From: Psychromonas sp030397575
GTDB taxonomy: Bacteria; Pseudomonadota; Gammaproteobacteria; Enterobacterales; Psychromonadaceae
Assembly (NCBI RefSeq): GCF_046250175.1
Contig: NZ_CP176468.1
Length of the DNA stretch: 64,000 nt
Strand: one strand, 5' to 3'
The stretch's first letter is position 1; each line of letters opens with the position of its first letter. Below, piece by piece: positions 1 to 7,889 of this stretch. The notes under the pieces were generated by a model. That model was not told the origin of the DNA and made no database searches. It saw only the letters and a list, made by a program, of their open reading frames with translations. The position numbers and the translations under genes are program-made.

Positions 1-1009
1 TACTCATTAACCAGCGTTTTAGGTATAAGCAGTTGCCGGTTACTAACGTATTAATCAGTAAAGGAGGTAATGAGAAGTTATAGATTGCATGGGCTTCATT
101 GGCATTACCAAAATAGGTCAGATTTTGAGTATTAGGGATGTTTGTTTCCGTAATAATCACTGCATCATGTTGAGCATGCTCTAATAAGGTTCTTAATAAA
201 CGAACTACTTCATGGGTTTCAGGTAAGTTGATAGAAGTGCTATTAAGTTTTTTCCATAAAAACGCTACGGCATCAAAACGGAAAATTTTAACTCCCATAT
301 CCAGATATAAACGGATAATAGACACAAAGCTTTTGAGCACTTCAGGGTTTCTAAAGTCAAAGTCGACTTGGTCATGGCTGAAGGTACACCATACATGTTG
401 AGTGCCTTTACCTGTTTCTGTTTCTCTTAATAGGTCAGAGGTTCTTGGACGGACCACATTTGATAAGTCATCATCAGGTGATGCGGTATAGAAAAAGTCA
501 CTACCAATCCCTTCGCCTTTAATAAAATTATCAAACCATGCACTTCGACTAGAACAATGGTTAATCACTAAATCAGACATTAAGCGACGATCTTTCGCGA
601 TTGATTGAATTTCTTCCCAACCCCCTAGCGATTCATTAACACTAGAGTAATCAATAACTGAAAAACCATCATCTGAGCTATAAGGGAAAAAGGGTAAAAT
701 ATGTACACTATTAACGCTATCACCAAGGTAATGATTCATAAAATGCTGAAGCGTCACTAACGGTTTTTCATCCGCTTTCATAACACTATCACCATAGGTG
801 ATCATGATAATATCTTTCTGTGACCAATGATTTTCATGAGGAACTGGCGCTGTGCAGCTTTCATTTAAACGCATCAATTCAACTAATTGATCGCTTAAAT
901 CTTCACAACTAATACTTAGCTCAACATCTTTATAAATAAAATTAAGCTGTTGTGTTAATTTACTTTTTAACAGTAACAGTTCATTTTCTGCTGCACTTAA
1001 TTCCGCCAT
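1..1009 (-). CDS. GH13 glucosylglycerate/sucrose phosphorylase-type enzyme (C-terminus outside window)
   Basis: 336 codons of the N-terminal part are visible; the gene runs off the left edge. It is a GH13 (alpha-amylase fold) protein of the sucrose phosphorylase subfamily. The barrel motifs are present: HILPFFPYSSDDGFSV near residue 103, the nucleophile Asp246 in RFDAVAFLWKK and the acid/base Glu288 in ITETNIPN. Family knowledge: members split sucrose, glucosylglycerate or related alpha-glucosides with phosphate to give glucose-1-phosphate. Its place behind a GpgS-type synthase and a phosphatase makes glucosylglycerate the likely substrate, as for E. coli YcjM; sucrose is the alternative. The ATG is preceded by AGGGGAG. 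It is probably the last gene of a three-gene cytoplasmic operon. Confidence 0.85.
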   Translation of the reverse strand, partial: MAELSAAENELLLLKSKLTQQLNFIYKDVELSISCEDLSDQLVELMRLNESCTAPVPHENHWSQKDIIMITYGDSVMKADEKPLVTLQHFMNHYLGDSVNSVHILPFFPYSSDDGFSVIDYSSVNESLGGWEEIQSIAKDRRLMSDLVINHCSSRSAWFDNFIKGEGIGSDFFYTASPDDDLSNVVRPRTSDLLRETETGKGTQHVWCTFSHDQVDFDFRNPEVLKSFVSIIRLYLDMGVKIFRFDAVAFLWKKLNSTSINLPETHEVVRLLRTLLEHAQHDAVIITETNIPNTQNLTYFGNANEAHAIYNFSLPPLLINTLVTGNCLYLKRWLMS

Positions 1010-1025
1010 AAAACTCCCCTTATTA

Positions 1026-1057
1026 ACACCAAGTAATTAACAGTGATTGCTTGGTGT
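1026..1057. repeat. intercistronic inverted repeat
   Basis: Eight-base perfect arms ACACCAAG / CTTGGTGT enclose 16 bases between the synthase and phosphorylase genes. There is no T-run right after it on the minus strand, so it is more likely an mRNA-stabilising or attenuating hairpin than a full terminator. Confidence 0.4.
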
Positions 1058-1091
1058 CATTTTATTATTGATTTTAATATGAGTGATGCTT

Positions 1092-2315
1092 TTACTCACT
1101 GAACTCTTGATAATCTAACTCTACCGCTTCTTTCAGCTGGTCCAACACATCTGGCATCGCACTGATAACACGGCTCCATGATGGAATGAAAGGCGTATCC
1201 ATTGGCTTATCTAAGAAGATCTGGCCAGCAGTCATGACATTCTCAGCAAACATCTCTATGGCTTTTTCTTCATTATGGATATCTAAACTTAACCCATTCA
1301 TTAGTGCATCACCACGATACATTTCTAAATAATCTAATGCGATACGGTAATAAGTTGCTTTTAAAGTACGAATACTTTCGGTACTAAATGTTTCACCCTG
1401 TGTTGCCAATTTACGAATAAAGGCTTTAGTAATGTCCACAGACATTTTAGATAATCCACCTTCTACATTGTCCAGCGATAAATCTTGGTGTTTATGATCG
1501 TATGCATCTGAAATATCAACCTGACAAGTACGGTTACTTGCATAGTTACGGTGCATTTCAGATAACACACCAATTTCAAGACCCCAATCGCTTGGAATAC
1601 GCAAATCACTTAATACATCTTTACGGAATGAGAATTCGCCTGCCAATGGGTAAAGGAAGCTATCAATAAATTCTAGGTAATCATTATGGCCAATAGTTTT
1701 CTTTAACGCTTTAACTAACGGCGTAACTAATAGGCGTGATACACGACCATTCACCTTGCCATCGGCAACCCTAGAGTAAAAACCTTTACAAAACTCATAG
1801 TTAAAACCAGGGTTTGCCACTGGGTAAATTAAGCGTGCTAATAGGGCGCGATCATAGGTTACGATATCACAATCATGTAATGCCACTGATTCTGCTTTGC
1901 CTGAAGCTAATGTATAACCCATGCAATACCAAACATTTCGGCCTTTACCCAATTCTTTTGGTGCAACGCCCAGTGCTTGTAATTTTGCATCTAAGGCTTT
2001 TAATCTAGGTCCTTCATTCCATAATACTCGATGATGCTGTGGAAGCTTTTTGAAAAACTTAAGTGCATGACGATATTGCTCTTCATTAGCTCGATCCAAT
2101 CCAATAACAATTTCGCTTAGGTAAGGTACTTCACAAAGGTGATCGACGATATCTGGGAATGCATCGCCTTCTAATTCAGAAAAGAGTGAAGGTAAAATTA
2201 AGCCCATTGGGCGTGCAGATGAAAATTTTTGTAGCTCTGCTTCTAGGTTTTCATTACTACGCTGTCTCAGGTTATGCATTGTAGTGACAATGCCATTTTG
2301 ATAAAAATCAGCCAT
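1092..2315 (-). CDS. gpgS: glucosyl-3-phosphoglycerate synthase (GpgS-type, GT81)
   Basis: A 407-residue cytoplasmic glycosyltransferase. Family role: transfer of glucose from NDP-glucose to 3-phosphoglycerate, making glucosyl-3-phosphoglycerate, the precursor of the compatible solute glucosylglycerate. Visible support: a nucleotide-sugar/metal motif DCD at residues 148-150 (LHDCDIVTYD) and the following segment GKVNGRVSRLLVTPLV, which is characteristic of GpgS/MpgS-like GT81 enzymes. The ATG has AAGGA upstream. It lies 16 bases after the phosphatase gene and ahead of a GH13 phosphorylase, so synthesis, dephosphorylation and phosphorolysis of one solute are encoded together. A mannosyl-transferring activity cannot be excluded from sequence alone. 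Confidence 0.87.
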   Translation of the reverse strand: MADFYQNGIVTTMHNLRQRSNENLEAELQKFSSARPMGLILPSLFSELEGDAFPDIVDHLCEVPYLSEIVIGLDRANEEQYRHALKFFKKLPQHHRVLWNEGPRLKALDAKLQALGVAPKELGKGRNVWYCMGYTLASGKAESVALHDCDIVTYDRALLARLIYPVANPGFNYEFCKGFYSRVADGKVNGRVSRLLVTPLVKALKKTIGHNDYLEFIDSFLYPLAGEFSFRKDVLSDLRIPSDWGLEIGVLSEMHRNYASNRTCQVDISDAYDHKHQDLSLDNVEGGLSKMSVDITKAFIRKLATQGETFSTESIRTLKATYYRIALDYLEMYRGDALMNGLSLDIHNEEKAIEMFAENVMTAGQIFLDKPMDTPFIPSWSRVISAMPDVLDQLKEAVELDYQEFSE

Positions 2316-2331
2316 TATACAATTCCTTAAT

Positions 2332-3195
2332 TTAGCAAATTAGTGTCGAAGATAAAATTTCATGTAACGATTCGGCCCAGCCAGCGGGCCCATATTGACG
2401 GCTTTGATAAATATTATTTTGTCTATTGAGAGTTGGAAATTCATGCACTGGGGATTTTATTTGGACAGCAAAAGTAGCCTGTTCCAGCATCGCGATGTCA
2501 TTTTTACCATCCCCTAGTGCAATTGTGATGATATGTTCTTGTGGTGCAATGAAAGATGTTTGTGAAGAAGATTTTGCAGCATATTGTGAATATTGCTCGC
2601 TAAGCCACTGTTGCGCTTGCCCTTTGTCGCAATGTCCACTGATATGCAAAAAACGCCCTCCTTGTAAAACTCTTGCACCTTGAGACTCCATACAAGTAAT
2701 AAATTTAGCTTGTGTTTGTTCATCTCCCTTCCAATGCAGAGGTTCGCTGAATTGTCGTTGCTTAGCCATTGACGCATTTTCATGACTTAAATCGGTTAAC
2801 GCCATAAGATCTTCAACAGACATTTCAGAAAAACCTTGGAAATAAGGTTTAAAGTCTTGTGCATGTTGTTTTAATAGTGATTGCCAATGTTCACTATCAT
2901 ATGAAAAAGATTTAACCCAGTATTGCCCTGATATTACGGTGTCTTTAGGTTGCTTTTCGAAATAGTCGATTGGGATGTAAATGGCCGCGCCATTCTCGGT
3001 GATAAAAGGAGAGTGAAAAGAGAGTTGTTGTCGAATCAGTTCGATTTCGGGTAATGTTTTACTGCTGTTTGGGATAATGGCAATGTCACTTTGCTTCAAC
3101 CTATCCATCATATCTTGTGCATCTTCTGTTTGATACGTGTAATGGTCTAATAATGTGCCATCTAAATCAGTAAAAACTAATATTTTTTTATTCAT
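2332..3195 (-). CDS. HAD-family glucosyl/mannosyl-3-phosphoglycerate phosphatase
   Basis: A 287-residue haloacid dehalogenase (IIB cap, MPGP/YedP-like) phosphatase. Motif I is FTDLDGTLLDH at residues 8-18 with the nucleophile Asp; motif II is the Ser in PNSSKT near residue 43; motif IV is ALGDGKNDIAMLE near residue 226. Family members dephosphorylate mannosyl- or glucosyl-3-phosphoglycerate. As the first gene of the operon, just upstream of the GpgS-type synthase, it most likely releases phosphate from glucosyl-3-phosphoglycerate to give glucosylglycerate. The start codon is preceded by a weak GGAA. Length is normal for the family. Confidence 0.85.
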   Translation of the reverse strand: MNKKILVFTDLDGTLLDHYTYQTEDAQDMMDRLKQSDIAIIPNSSKTLPEIELIRQQLSFHSPFITENGAAIYIPIDYFEKQPKDTVISGQYWVKSFSYDSEHWQSLLKQHAQDFKPYFQGFSEMSVEDLMALTDLSHENASMAKQRQFSEPLHWKGDEQTQAKFITCMESQGARVLQGGRFLHISGHCDKGQAQQWLSEQYSQYAAKSSSQTSFIAPQEHIITIALGDGKNDIAMLEQATFAVQIKSPVHEFPTLNRQNNIYQSRQYGPAGWAESLHEILSSTLIC

Positions 3196-3524
3196 CTATA
3201 TTCCATTTATTTGATGAGCCACTTCTATTTTTTACCCTAATCAATATATTAATTCCATTAATATCATGCAATTTTCTGACTTTTAATAGATAAAAATCAA
3301 TTTCAGAGAAAAATTGATAATCCTTATTTATTAGTCATTTAACAACAAATACCTCTTTTTTGTTAGGGCCAAAAAATGAATAATTTATATTATTTCAATT
3401 TCTATGGTGCCAACAACTTATTTCTAGAGATTTTAATACGTTAAAATATAACAATACATTAAATAGATAAATTGTACTAATTTTCGACAATTAACTGAGG
3501 TGACAATAGAGGTGTTAAAGCGGG
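3196..3524. other. A+T-rich intergenic region, probable promoter of the glucosylglycerate operon
   Basis: No ORF with a credible start was found here. The stretch is very A+T-rich and must hold the promoter for the minus-strand glucosylglycerate operon. I could not pick out a clear -35/-10 pair or a known operator. Confidence 0.5.
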
Positions 3525-3553
3525 CTTAATGGCGACTGAGCGCCGCCACTAAG
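3525..3553. terminator. hairpin after the pdsO/small-ORF unit
   Basis: CTTAATGGCG and CGCCACTAAG pair at 9 of 10 positions (the tenth can be a wobble) around a 9-base loop. It lies 21 bases beyond the stop of the 39-residue ORF, where a terminator of the minus-strand pdsO unit would be expected. No strong U-tract follows, so the call is tentative. Confidence 0.4.
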
Positions 3554-3574
3554 TGATTAAAAAATAATAAATAT

Positions 3575-3694
3575 TTAAATAAAAAAATGAATTAAGCAAA
3601 ACAAACTAATACTCGAAATGAGAATTGAATTAACTAATTCACCCGCATTAAACGTATCATTCATATTTGATTGGTTATCTTGTTGTGATGACAT
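3575..3694 (-). CDS. 39-residue predicted single-pass membrane protein downstream of pdsO
   Basis: A small ORF of 39 codons starting with ATG. The first 20 or so residues are polar (MSSQQDNQSNMNDTFNAGE); the rest is one hydrophobic stretch (LVNSILISSISLFCLIHFFI) ending at the C-terminus, long enough for a membrane helix. The start is supported by AAGGGAG with a 6-base spacer, and this Shine-Dalgarno begins inside the stop codon of pdsO, which suggests translational coupling. A hairpin follows the stop. I do not recognise the protein. It sits where further pds-system genes might be expected, so a role with PdsO in the envelope is possible but unproven. Confidence 0.6.
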   Translation of the reverse strand: MSSQQDNQSNMNDTFNAGELVNSILISSISLFCLIHFFI

Positions 3695-3706
3695 ACATAA
3701 CTCCCT

Positions 3707-4810
3707 TTATAGTGAATAACCTGAGGCATAAGCCAGTGACTCAGGTTCCTTTAGTGATAAAGTCGATACTTGACTAGTACTGATACTATTTTGAGTGTTA
3801 AGCAGGTTACTATCATCATCCACCAGCAACTCTTTATTGTTATTACTTCGATGGTTTGAAAGTGACTGTTTCATGCTAACTTCTTGTTCTTGCAAGTTTA
3901 TATCACCCAAATTTAATTCAGTATTTAGTTGTACCGTATTATTATCTTCCTTTAATGTTTCAGTGATGTGTCGAAACTCCTTTTCGATTACATTTTTTTG
4001 ATTATTAAGCTGTGCCTTAACCAAACGATATTGCTCTGCTTGTTGGTTATCTCTCTTAATCATTTTAGCTAACTTTTCGATACTCGATTCGTAAGGCATC
4101 ACCTGCACTTTTCTTAAACTTGCGTTATAAGTGCTGTTTTCAGTATGCCCTGCTTCATATTCACCTAAGGTGAATAAGGTTAGCTGTGTTTGTTGAACGC
4201 CATGCTCAACAAGAAATCGAGCGACATTATTAGCCCTTTCTTTTGCTAAATCTAAATTATAACTAGCACGTCCTGATTTATCGGTATGCCCTACCACTTG
4301 CCACTTTGTCTGGTCACCATGGCTATTAATGTAATCAGCAACGTCCAATAATTGTAACTTATATTCAGGTGTAATCTGTGAAGAAGATAACGAAAATAGG
4401 ACATTCATATCATTTGGATCTATTTTCTGAGCTTGTTTTTCATTTAGATCTTCCTGTGAGATCGACTTATTTAATGCTATTTTTTCTGGTTGTACGTCTA
4501 ATGGTTTTGACATCATACTTCTCTGTTTAGCAACTAAATTTTGCTCTGCAATTTTCGCTAATTCATTAGCATCAGTTGTCAATAGACTATCATCCTGATG
4601 TTTTTTAAAGAACACTTGCTCATGACCCTGCTGTGATTTTATTGTGACAGGATGACTAAATTGTTTTAAATGCTCTGAAAATTGCTGTGCTTCCCTAGTA
4701 ATTCTGTAATCCTCTAAAATGACTAACCCACCAGTTAGTGCAGACAAGGCAACAATGCATACCATGGATTTTTTTAAATTAGCCGATAGTTTTTGAGATG
4801 ATGTTGTCAT
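3707..4810 (-). CDS. pdsO: OmpA-family protein of the proteobacterial dedicated sortase system (PdsO)
   Basis: 367 residues from the ATG preceded by AAGGAG; a longer frame reaching back to 4885 has no comparable site. The N-terminus carries one membrane segment (residues about 16-33, MVCIVALSALTGGLVIL) and then a Q/E-rich linker. An OmpA-like peptidoglycan-binding domain lies at roughly residues 140-250 (VGHTDKSGRASYNLDLAKER, then a second conserved segment ending LRKVQVMPY). The C-terminal third is low-complexity and Asn/Gln-rich. It is divergent from the pdsR-pdsS pair, which is how the pdsO family is defined. Function in the family is unknown; a periplasmic, cell-wall-associated role is inferred. 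A 39-residue ORF follows at once. Confidence 0.8.
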   Translation of the reverse strand: MTTSSQKLSANLKKSMVCIVALSALTGGLVILEDYRITREAQQFSEHLKQFSHPVTIKSQQGHEQVFFKKHQDDSLLTTDANELAKIAEQNLVAKQRSMMSKPLDVQPEKIALNKSISQEDLNEKQAQKIDPNDMNVLFSLSSSQITPEYKLQLLDVADYINSHGDQTKWQVVGHTDKSGRASYNLDLAKERANNVARFLVEHGVQQTQLTLFTLGEYEAGHTENSTYNASLRKVQVMPYESSIEKLAKMIKRDNQQAEQYRLVKAQLNNQKNVIEKEFRHITETLKEDNNTVQLNTELNLGDINLQEQEVSMKQSLSNHRSNNNKELLVDDDSNLLNTQNSISTSQVSTLSLKEPESLAYASGYSL

Positions 4811-4988
4811 AGTGTGACTCCTTAATAATAAATGCAACTTAGGTTGTTGTTTTGATGTCTGTATTAAAACAAACCTAAATGGCAAGATTAGGGAGCAAAA
4901 AAGGCAAACTACTGATCAATTATGTTCAAAAAGTGGCGGAGTCAATCTCTAGCTTGCATTGATACAAACCAAGAGGACTTTGTAATTT

Positions 4989-5696
4989 ATGAAACGTATT
5001 GCCATCATTGAAGATGACCTTGCTATTCGAGAAAACTATCGTGATGTAATGATCCGTCATGGTTATCAAGTCGATGGCTATCAAGATCGTGAGCAAGCTA
5101 TACAAGCATTTACAATTCAACTACCCGATTTAGCGATTATTGATGTGGGGTTAGGTCACGAATATGATGGTGGCTTTCTCCTTTGCCAACAATTACGCCA
5201 ACTTTCTGCAACAGTTCCAATTATATTTTTAACTGCCAGAGATAATGACTTTGATACTATTTCAGGGCTGCGTTTGGGGGCAGATGATTACCTTAGTAAA
5301 GAGATTGGATTGGAACATTTAATGGTGAGGATCAGCGCTTTGTTTAGGCGTGCGAGCTTACATGAATCTGTCCCGCTTACAGAAAGCTCAGTCGTTATTC
5401 GAGGGGCGTTAATTATCGATAACGACAAAATGCAAGTTAGTTGGAATGAGACTTTATTGGATGTCACTATCACTGAATTTTGGATTATTCACGCGCTAGC
5501 GAATAAACCTAGTATGGTGAGAAGCCGTCAACAATTAATGAATGAAGCTAATATGCTTGTTGATGATAATACTATCACTTCACATATTAAGAGGATTAGA
5601 AAAAAGTTTATCCAAATTGACCCCGGTTTTGATGAAATTAAAGCCATTTACGGTATGGGTTATCGTTGGGATGTCAGTACAGAGAGTGTTAAATAA
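4989..5696 (+). CDS. pdsR: response regulator of the dedicated sortase system (PdsR, OmpR-type)
   Basis: 235 residues: a receiver domain (residues 1-120) with acidic pair Glu8-Asp9-Asp10, phospho-acceptor Asp52 (IIDVGLG) and Lys104 (YLSKEIG), then a winged-helix DNA-binding domain ending in YGMGYRWDV, typical of the OmpR/PhoB class. It overlaps the kinase gene by one base (TAATG), so the two are translationally coupled. Together with the 720-residue kinase and the divergent OmpA-like gene it matches the pds two-component system. Expected target: the pds genes themselves, possibly through the 4811-4988 divergent promoter; that is inference. Confidence 0.83.
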   Translation: MKRIAIIEDDLAIRENYRDVMIRHGYQVDGYQDREQAIQAFTIQLPDLAIIDVGLGHEYDGGFLLCQQLRQLSATVPIIFLTARDNDFDTISGLRLGADDYLSKEIGLEHLMVRISALFRRASLHESVPLTESSVVIRGALIIDNDKMQVSWNETLLDVTITEFWIIHALANKPSMVRSRQQLMNEANMLVDDNTITSHIKRIRKKFIQIDPGFDEIKAIYGMGYRWDVSTESVK

Positions 5697-7858
5697 TGGC
5701 TATTAAAGTTGGCTTAAGAGCCAAACTTTTAATCTTGAGCAGTTTATTTTTATTGCTACCTTGGTTTGCCTATCAATTTGTCACTGAAATGGAAAGCTTC
5801 TTAAAATCAGGTCAACAACAAACCTTATTAGGTACCACCAGTGGGATTGCAGCAGCTTTGCATGAACGTTCAAGCTTATTTAATACTGATATCAACAATA
5901 ATGACAATATTAAACAAGGTCATGACTTATATGTTTATAACCTTGAGCAGCCGATAATATTAGATGGAGAGGAAGATGATTGGCAAAGTATTATTAGCTT
6001 TAAGAATCATTACTCAGCAACATCAACAACATCAAAAGTTAACAATCCAGTACAGTTTCAACAGATATTAGGTAAACATAATGGTTATTTATATGCTTTT
6101 TTCAAAGTAAAAAATCAACATCCACTTATTCGTAATATCGATACACCTCAACTGAATAAAGCTGACCATATGATCATCGCCATGAGCTCTCCACAAGGGA
6201 AATTGATGCGTTATATTGTTTCCGTCACTTCAGATGGTTGGTTTAATGCATATCGTTACCCTGAGCATAGCCTTTACACAACCCCAACTAATAGAGAAAA
6301 ATCAATTCAAGGCATCTGGAAAACAACCAGCACTGGCTACGATATAGAGCTTCGTTTACCACTTGAGTTACTAGGTAATAAACTAGGTTTTCAACTTAAT
6401 ACTAGATCTAACATTAATAGTAATAAAATCGATCAACAAATCATGACCTCAAATTTATTAGATGTTAAAGGCTTAGGCAGTGTTTTAATTCCATCTCCAG
6501 AGATCAAGAGCCTTCTACAAGCTATGAGCCATACCTCTTCTCGATTGTGGGTCGTGGATAAGTTTCAACGAGTTATTGCGAACACCGGAGATATTCACCA
6601 AGCAAAAGGTATTTGGCCAGGCAGCTTGAATGATATAAACCAGAATAAGCAAGAGCATAACCTTTGGGAAACGATACAAGAACAGCTTTTATCACCTATT
6701 TATGGGCTGTTTTTAGATAAACCGGACACTAGCTTTACTGATATTAAAATAAATCCAACTCACTTAAATGAGACGCTATTAACTCAAGCTTTATCTGGTA
6801 TTGCTGCAACGCACTGGCGATCAACCCAGGACCATAAGGCATCCATTCTAAGCGCAGCACACCCTATTTTTGTCAATGGAAAAGTAGTTGGCGCTGTCTT
6901 AGCTGAAGAAACCAATCATGGGTTACTAAGCTTACGAAATGAAGCGTTACAGAAGCTATTTAATGTATTGTTTACCGTACTCATTGTGGTTGGAATATTA
7001 CTTTTTGGTTTTATGTCGACAGTGGTTAAACGTATTAGGCACTTACGCGATCAAAGTGAATCAATGCTCGATCAAAATGGCCGTTTAACCGGACACTTTG
7101 TTGCCAGTGGACAACAAGATGAAATAGGTGATTTATCACGCAGTATGGAGAATATGATAAAACGCTTAGGTCAATATCATCAATATGTTGAGCAGTTATC
7201 AGCAAGGTTATCCCATGAATTACGCACTCCTGTTGCGATAGTGAGATCGTCTCTAGAAAACCTTGCCGCACTTCCGTCTGATTTAGAACAGCAGAAATAT
7301 GTAATTCGCTCTCAACAAGGCATTCAACGTTTAAATAAAATTTTAACCAGCATGAGTGAGGCGAGTCGTATCGAACAAAGTTTATCTCATCTTGATAAGC
7401 AAAATATCGATCTGAATGAGTTAATCAAAGGTTGTGTACAAGGTTATCAGATGATTTATCCTAATAATGCCTTTACCGAACATCAGTCATCGGCATCTAT
7501 TCTGATAGAGGCAGATCCTGACTTTATCGTTCAATTATTAGATAAATTAGTGCATAACGCCGTTGAGTTTTCTCCGCAAGGTGAAGCAATTATTATTGAG
7601 CTACAAGCCCACCATCAACATGCGGTGCTTAGTATTAGTAATAAAGGCCCTTTACTGGTGGAAGGAACACAGCAAGATCTATTTCAATCTATGGTATCAA
7701 TTAGACCCGAAGCACATCAACATGATGCTCACTTAGGGTTAGGGTTATATATCGCGAAAATGATTTGTGACTATCATGATGCAGATTTGCAGATCGCAAA
7801 TAATACAAACTTGACTGGGGTTACAGTAACCATTACCTTTCCTATCATCCAACATTAA
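5696..7858 (+). CDS. pdsS: sensor histidine kinase of the dedicated sortase system (PdsS)
   Basis: 720 residues. An N-terminal membrane helix (about 8-28) is followed by a long periplasmic region and a second helix near residues 418-440 (NVLFTVLIVVGILLFGFM). The periplasmic part begins with a segment around LDGEEDDWQSI that resembles CBM9-like carbohydrate-binding domains, then a second sensor half. After the membrane come a HAMP-like linker and the kinase core: H-box LSHELRTPVAIVRSS near residue 506, N-box LLDKLVHNAVEFS, and a G-box GLGLYIAKMI. Size and order match the pds system kinase. It partners with PdsR. The sugar-binding idea is inference. Confidence 0.83.
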   Translation: MAIKVGLRAKLLILSSLFLLLPWFAYQFVTEMESFLKSGQQQTLLGTTSGIAAALHERSSLFNTDINNNDNIKQGHDLYVYNLEQPIILDGEEDDWQSIISFKNHYSATSTTSKVNNPVQFQQILGKHNGYLYAFFKVKNQHPLIRNIDTPQLNKADHMIIAMSSPQGKLMRYIVSVTSDGWFNAYRYPEHSLYTTPTNREKSIQGIWKTTSTGYDIELRLPLELLGNKLGFQLNTRSNINSNKIDQQIMTSNLLDVKGLGSVLIPSPEIKSLLQAMSHTSSRLWVVDKFQRVIANTGDIHQAKGIWPGSLNDINQNKQEHNLWETIQEQLLSPIYGLFLDKPDTSFTDIKINPTHLNETLLTQALSGIAATHWRSTQDHKASILSAAHPIFVNGKVVGAVLAEETNHGLLSLRNEALQKLFNVLFTVLIVVGILLFGFMSTVVKRIRHLRDQSESMLDQNGRLTGHFVASGQQDEIGDLSRSMENMIKRLGQYHQYVEQLSARLSHELRTPVAIVRSSLENLAALPSDLEQQKYVIRSQQGIQRLNKILTSMSEASRIEQSLSHLDKQNIDLNELIKGCVQGYQMIYPNNAFTEHQSSASILIEADPDFIVQLLDKLVHNAVEFSPQGEAIIIELQAHHQHAVLSISNKGPLLVEGTQQDLFQSMVSIRPEAHQHDAHLGLGLYIAKMICDYHDADLQIANNTNLTGVTVTITFPIIQH

Positions 7859-7889
7859 TCCATGATTGACTCGATACTATAGGAAGCTC

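Noticed and set aside
3525..3553. Insertion-sequence terminal repeat
   Set aside because: Only one inverted repeat, no partner, no transposase and no target duplication; a terminator-like hairpin fits better.
7866..7889. TTG start for the HemF-like gene
   Set aside because: No ribosome binding site; the ATG 24 bases downstream has AGGAAG before it.
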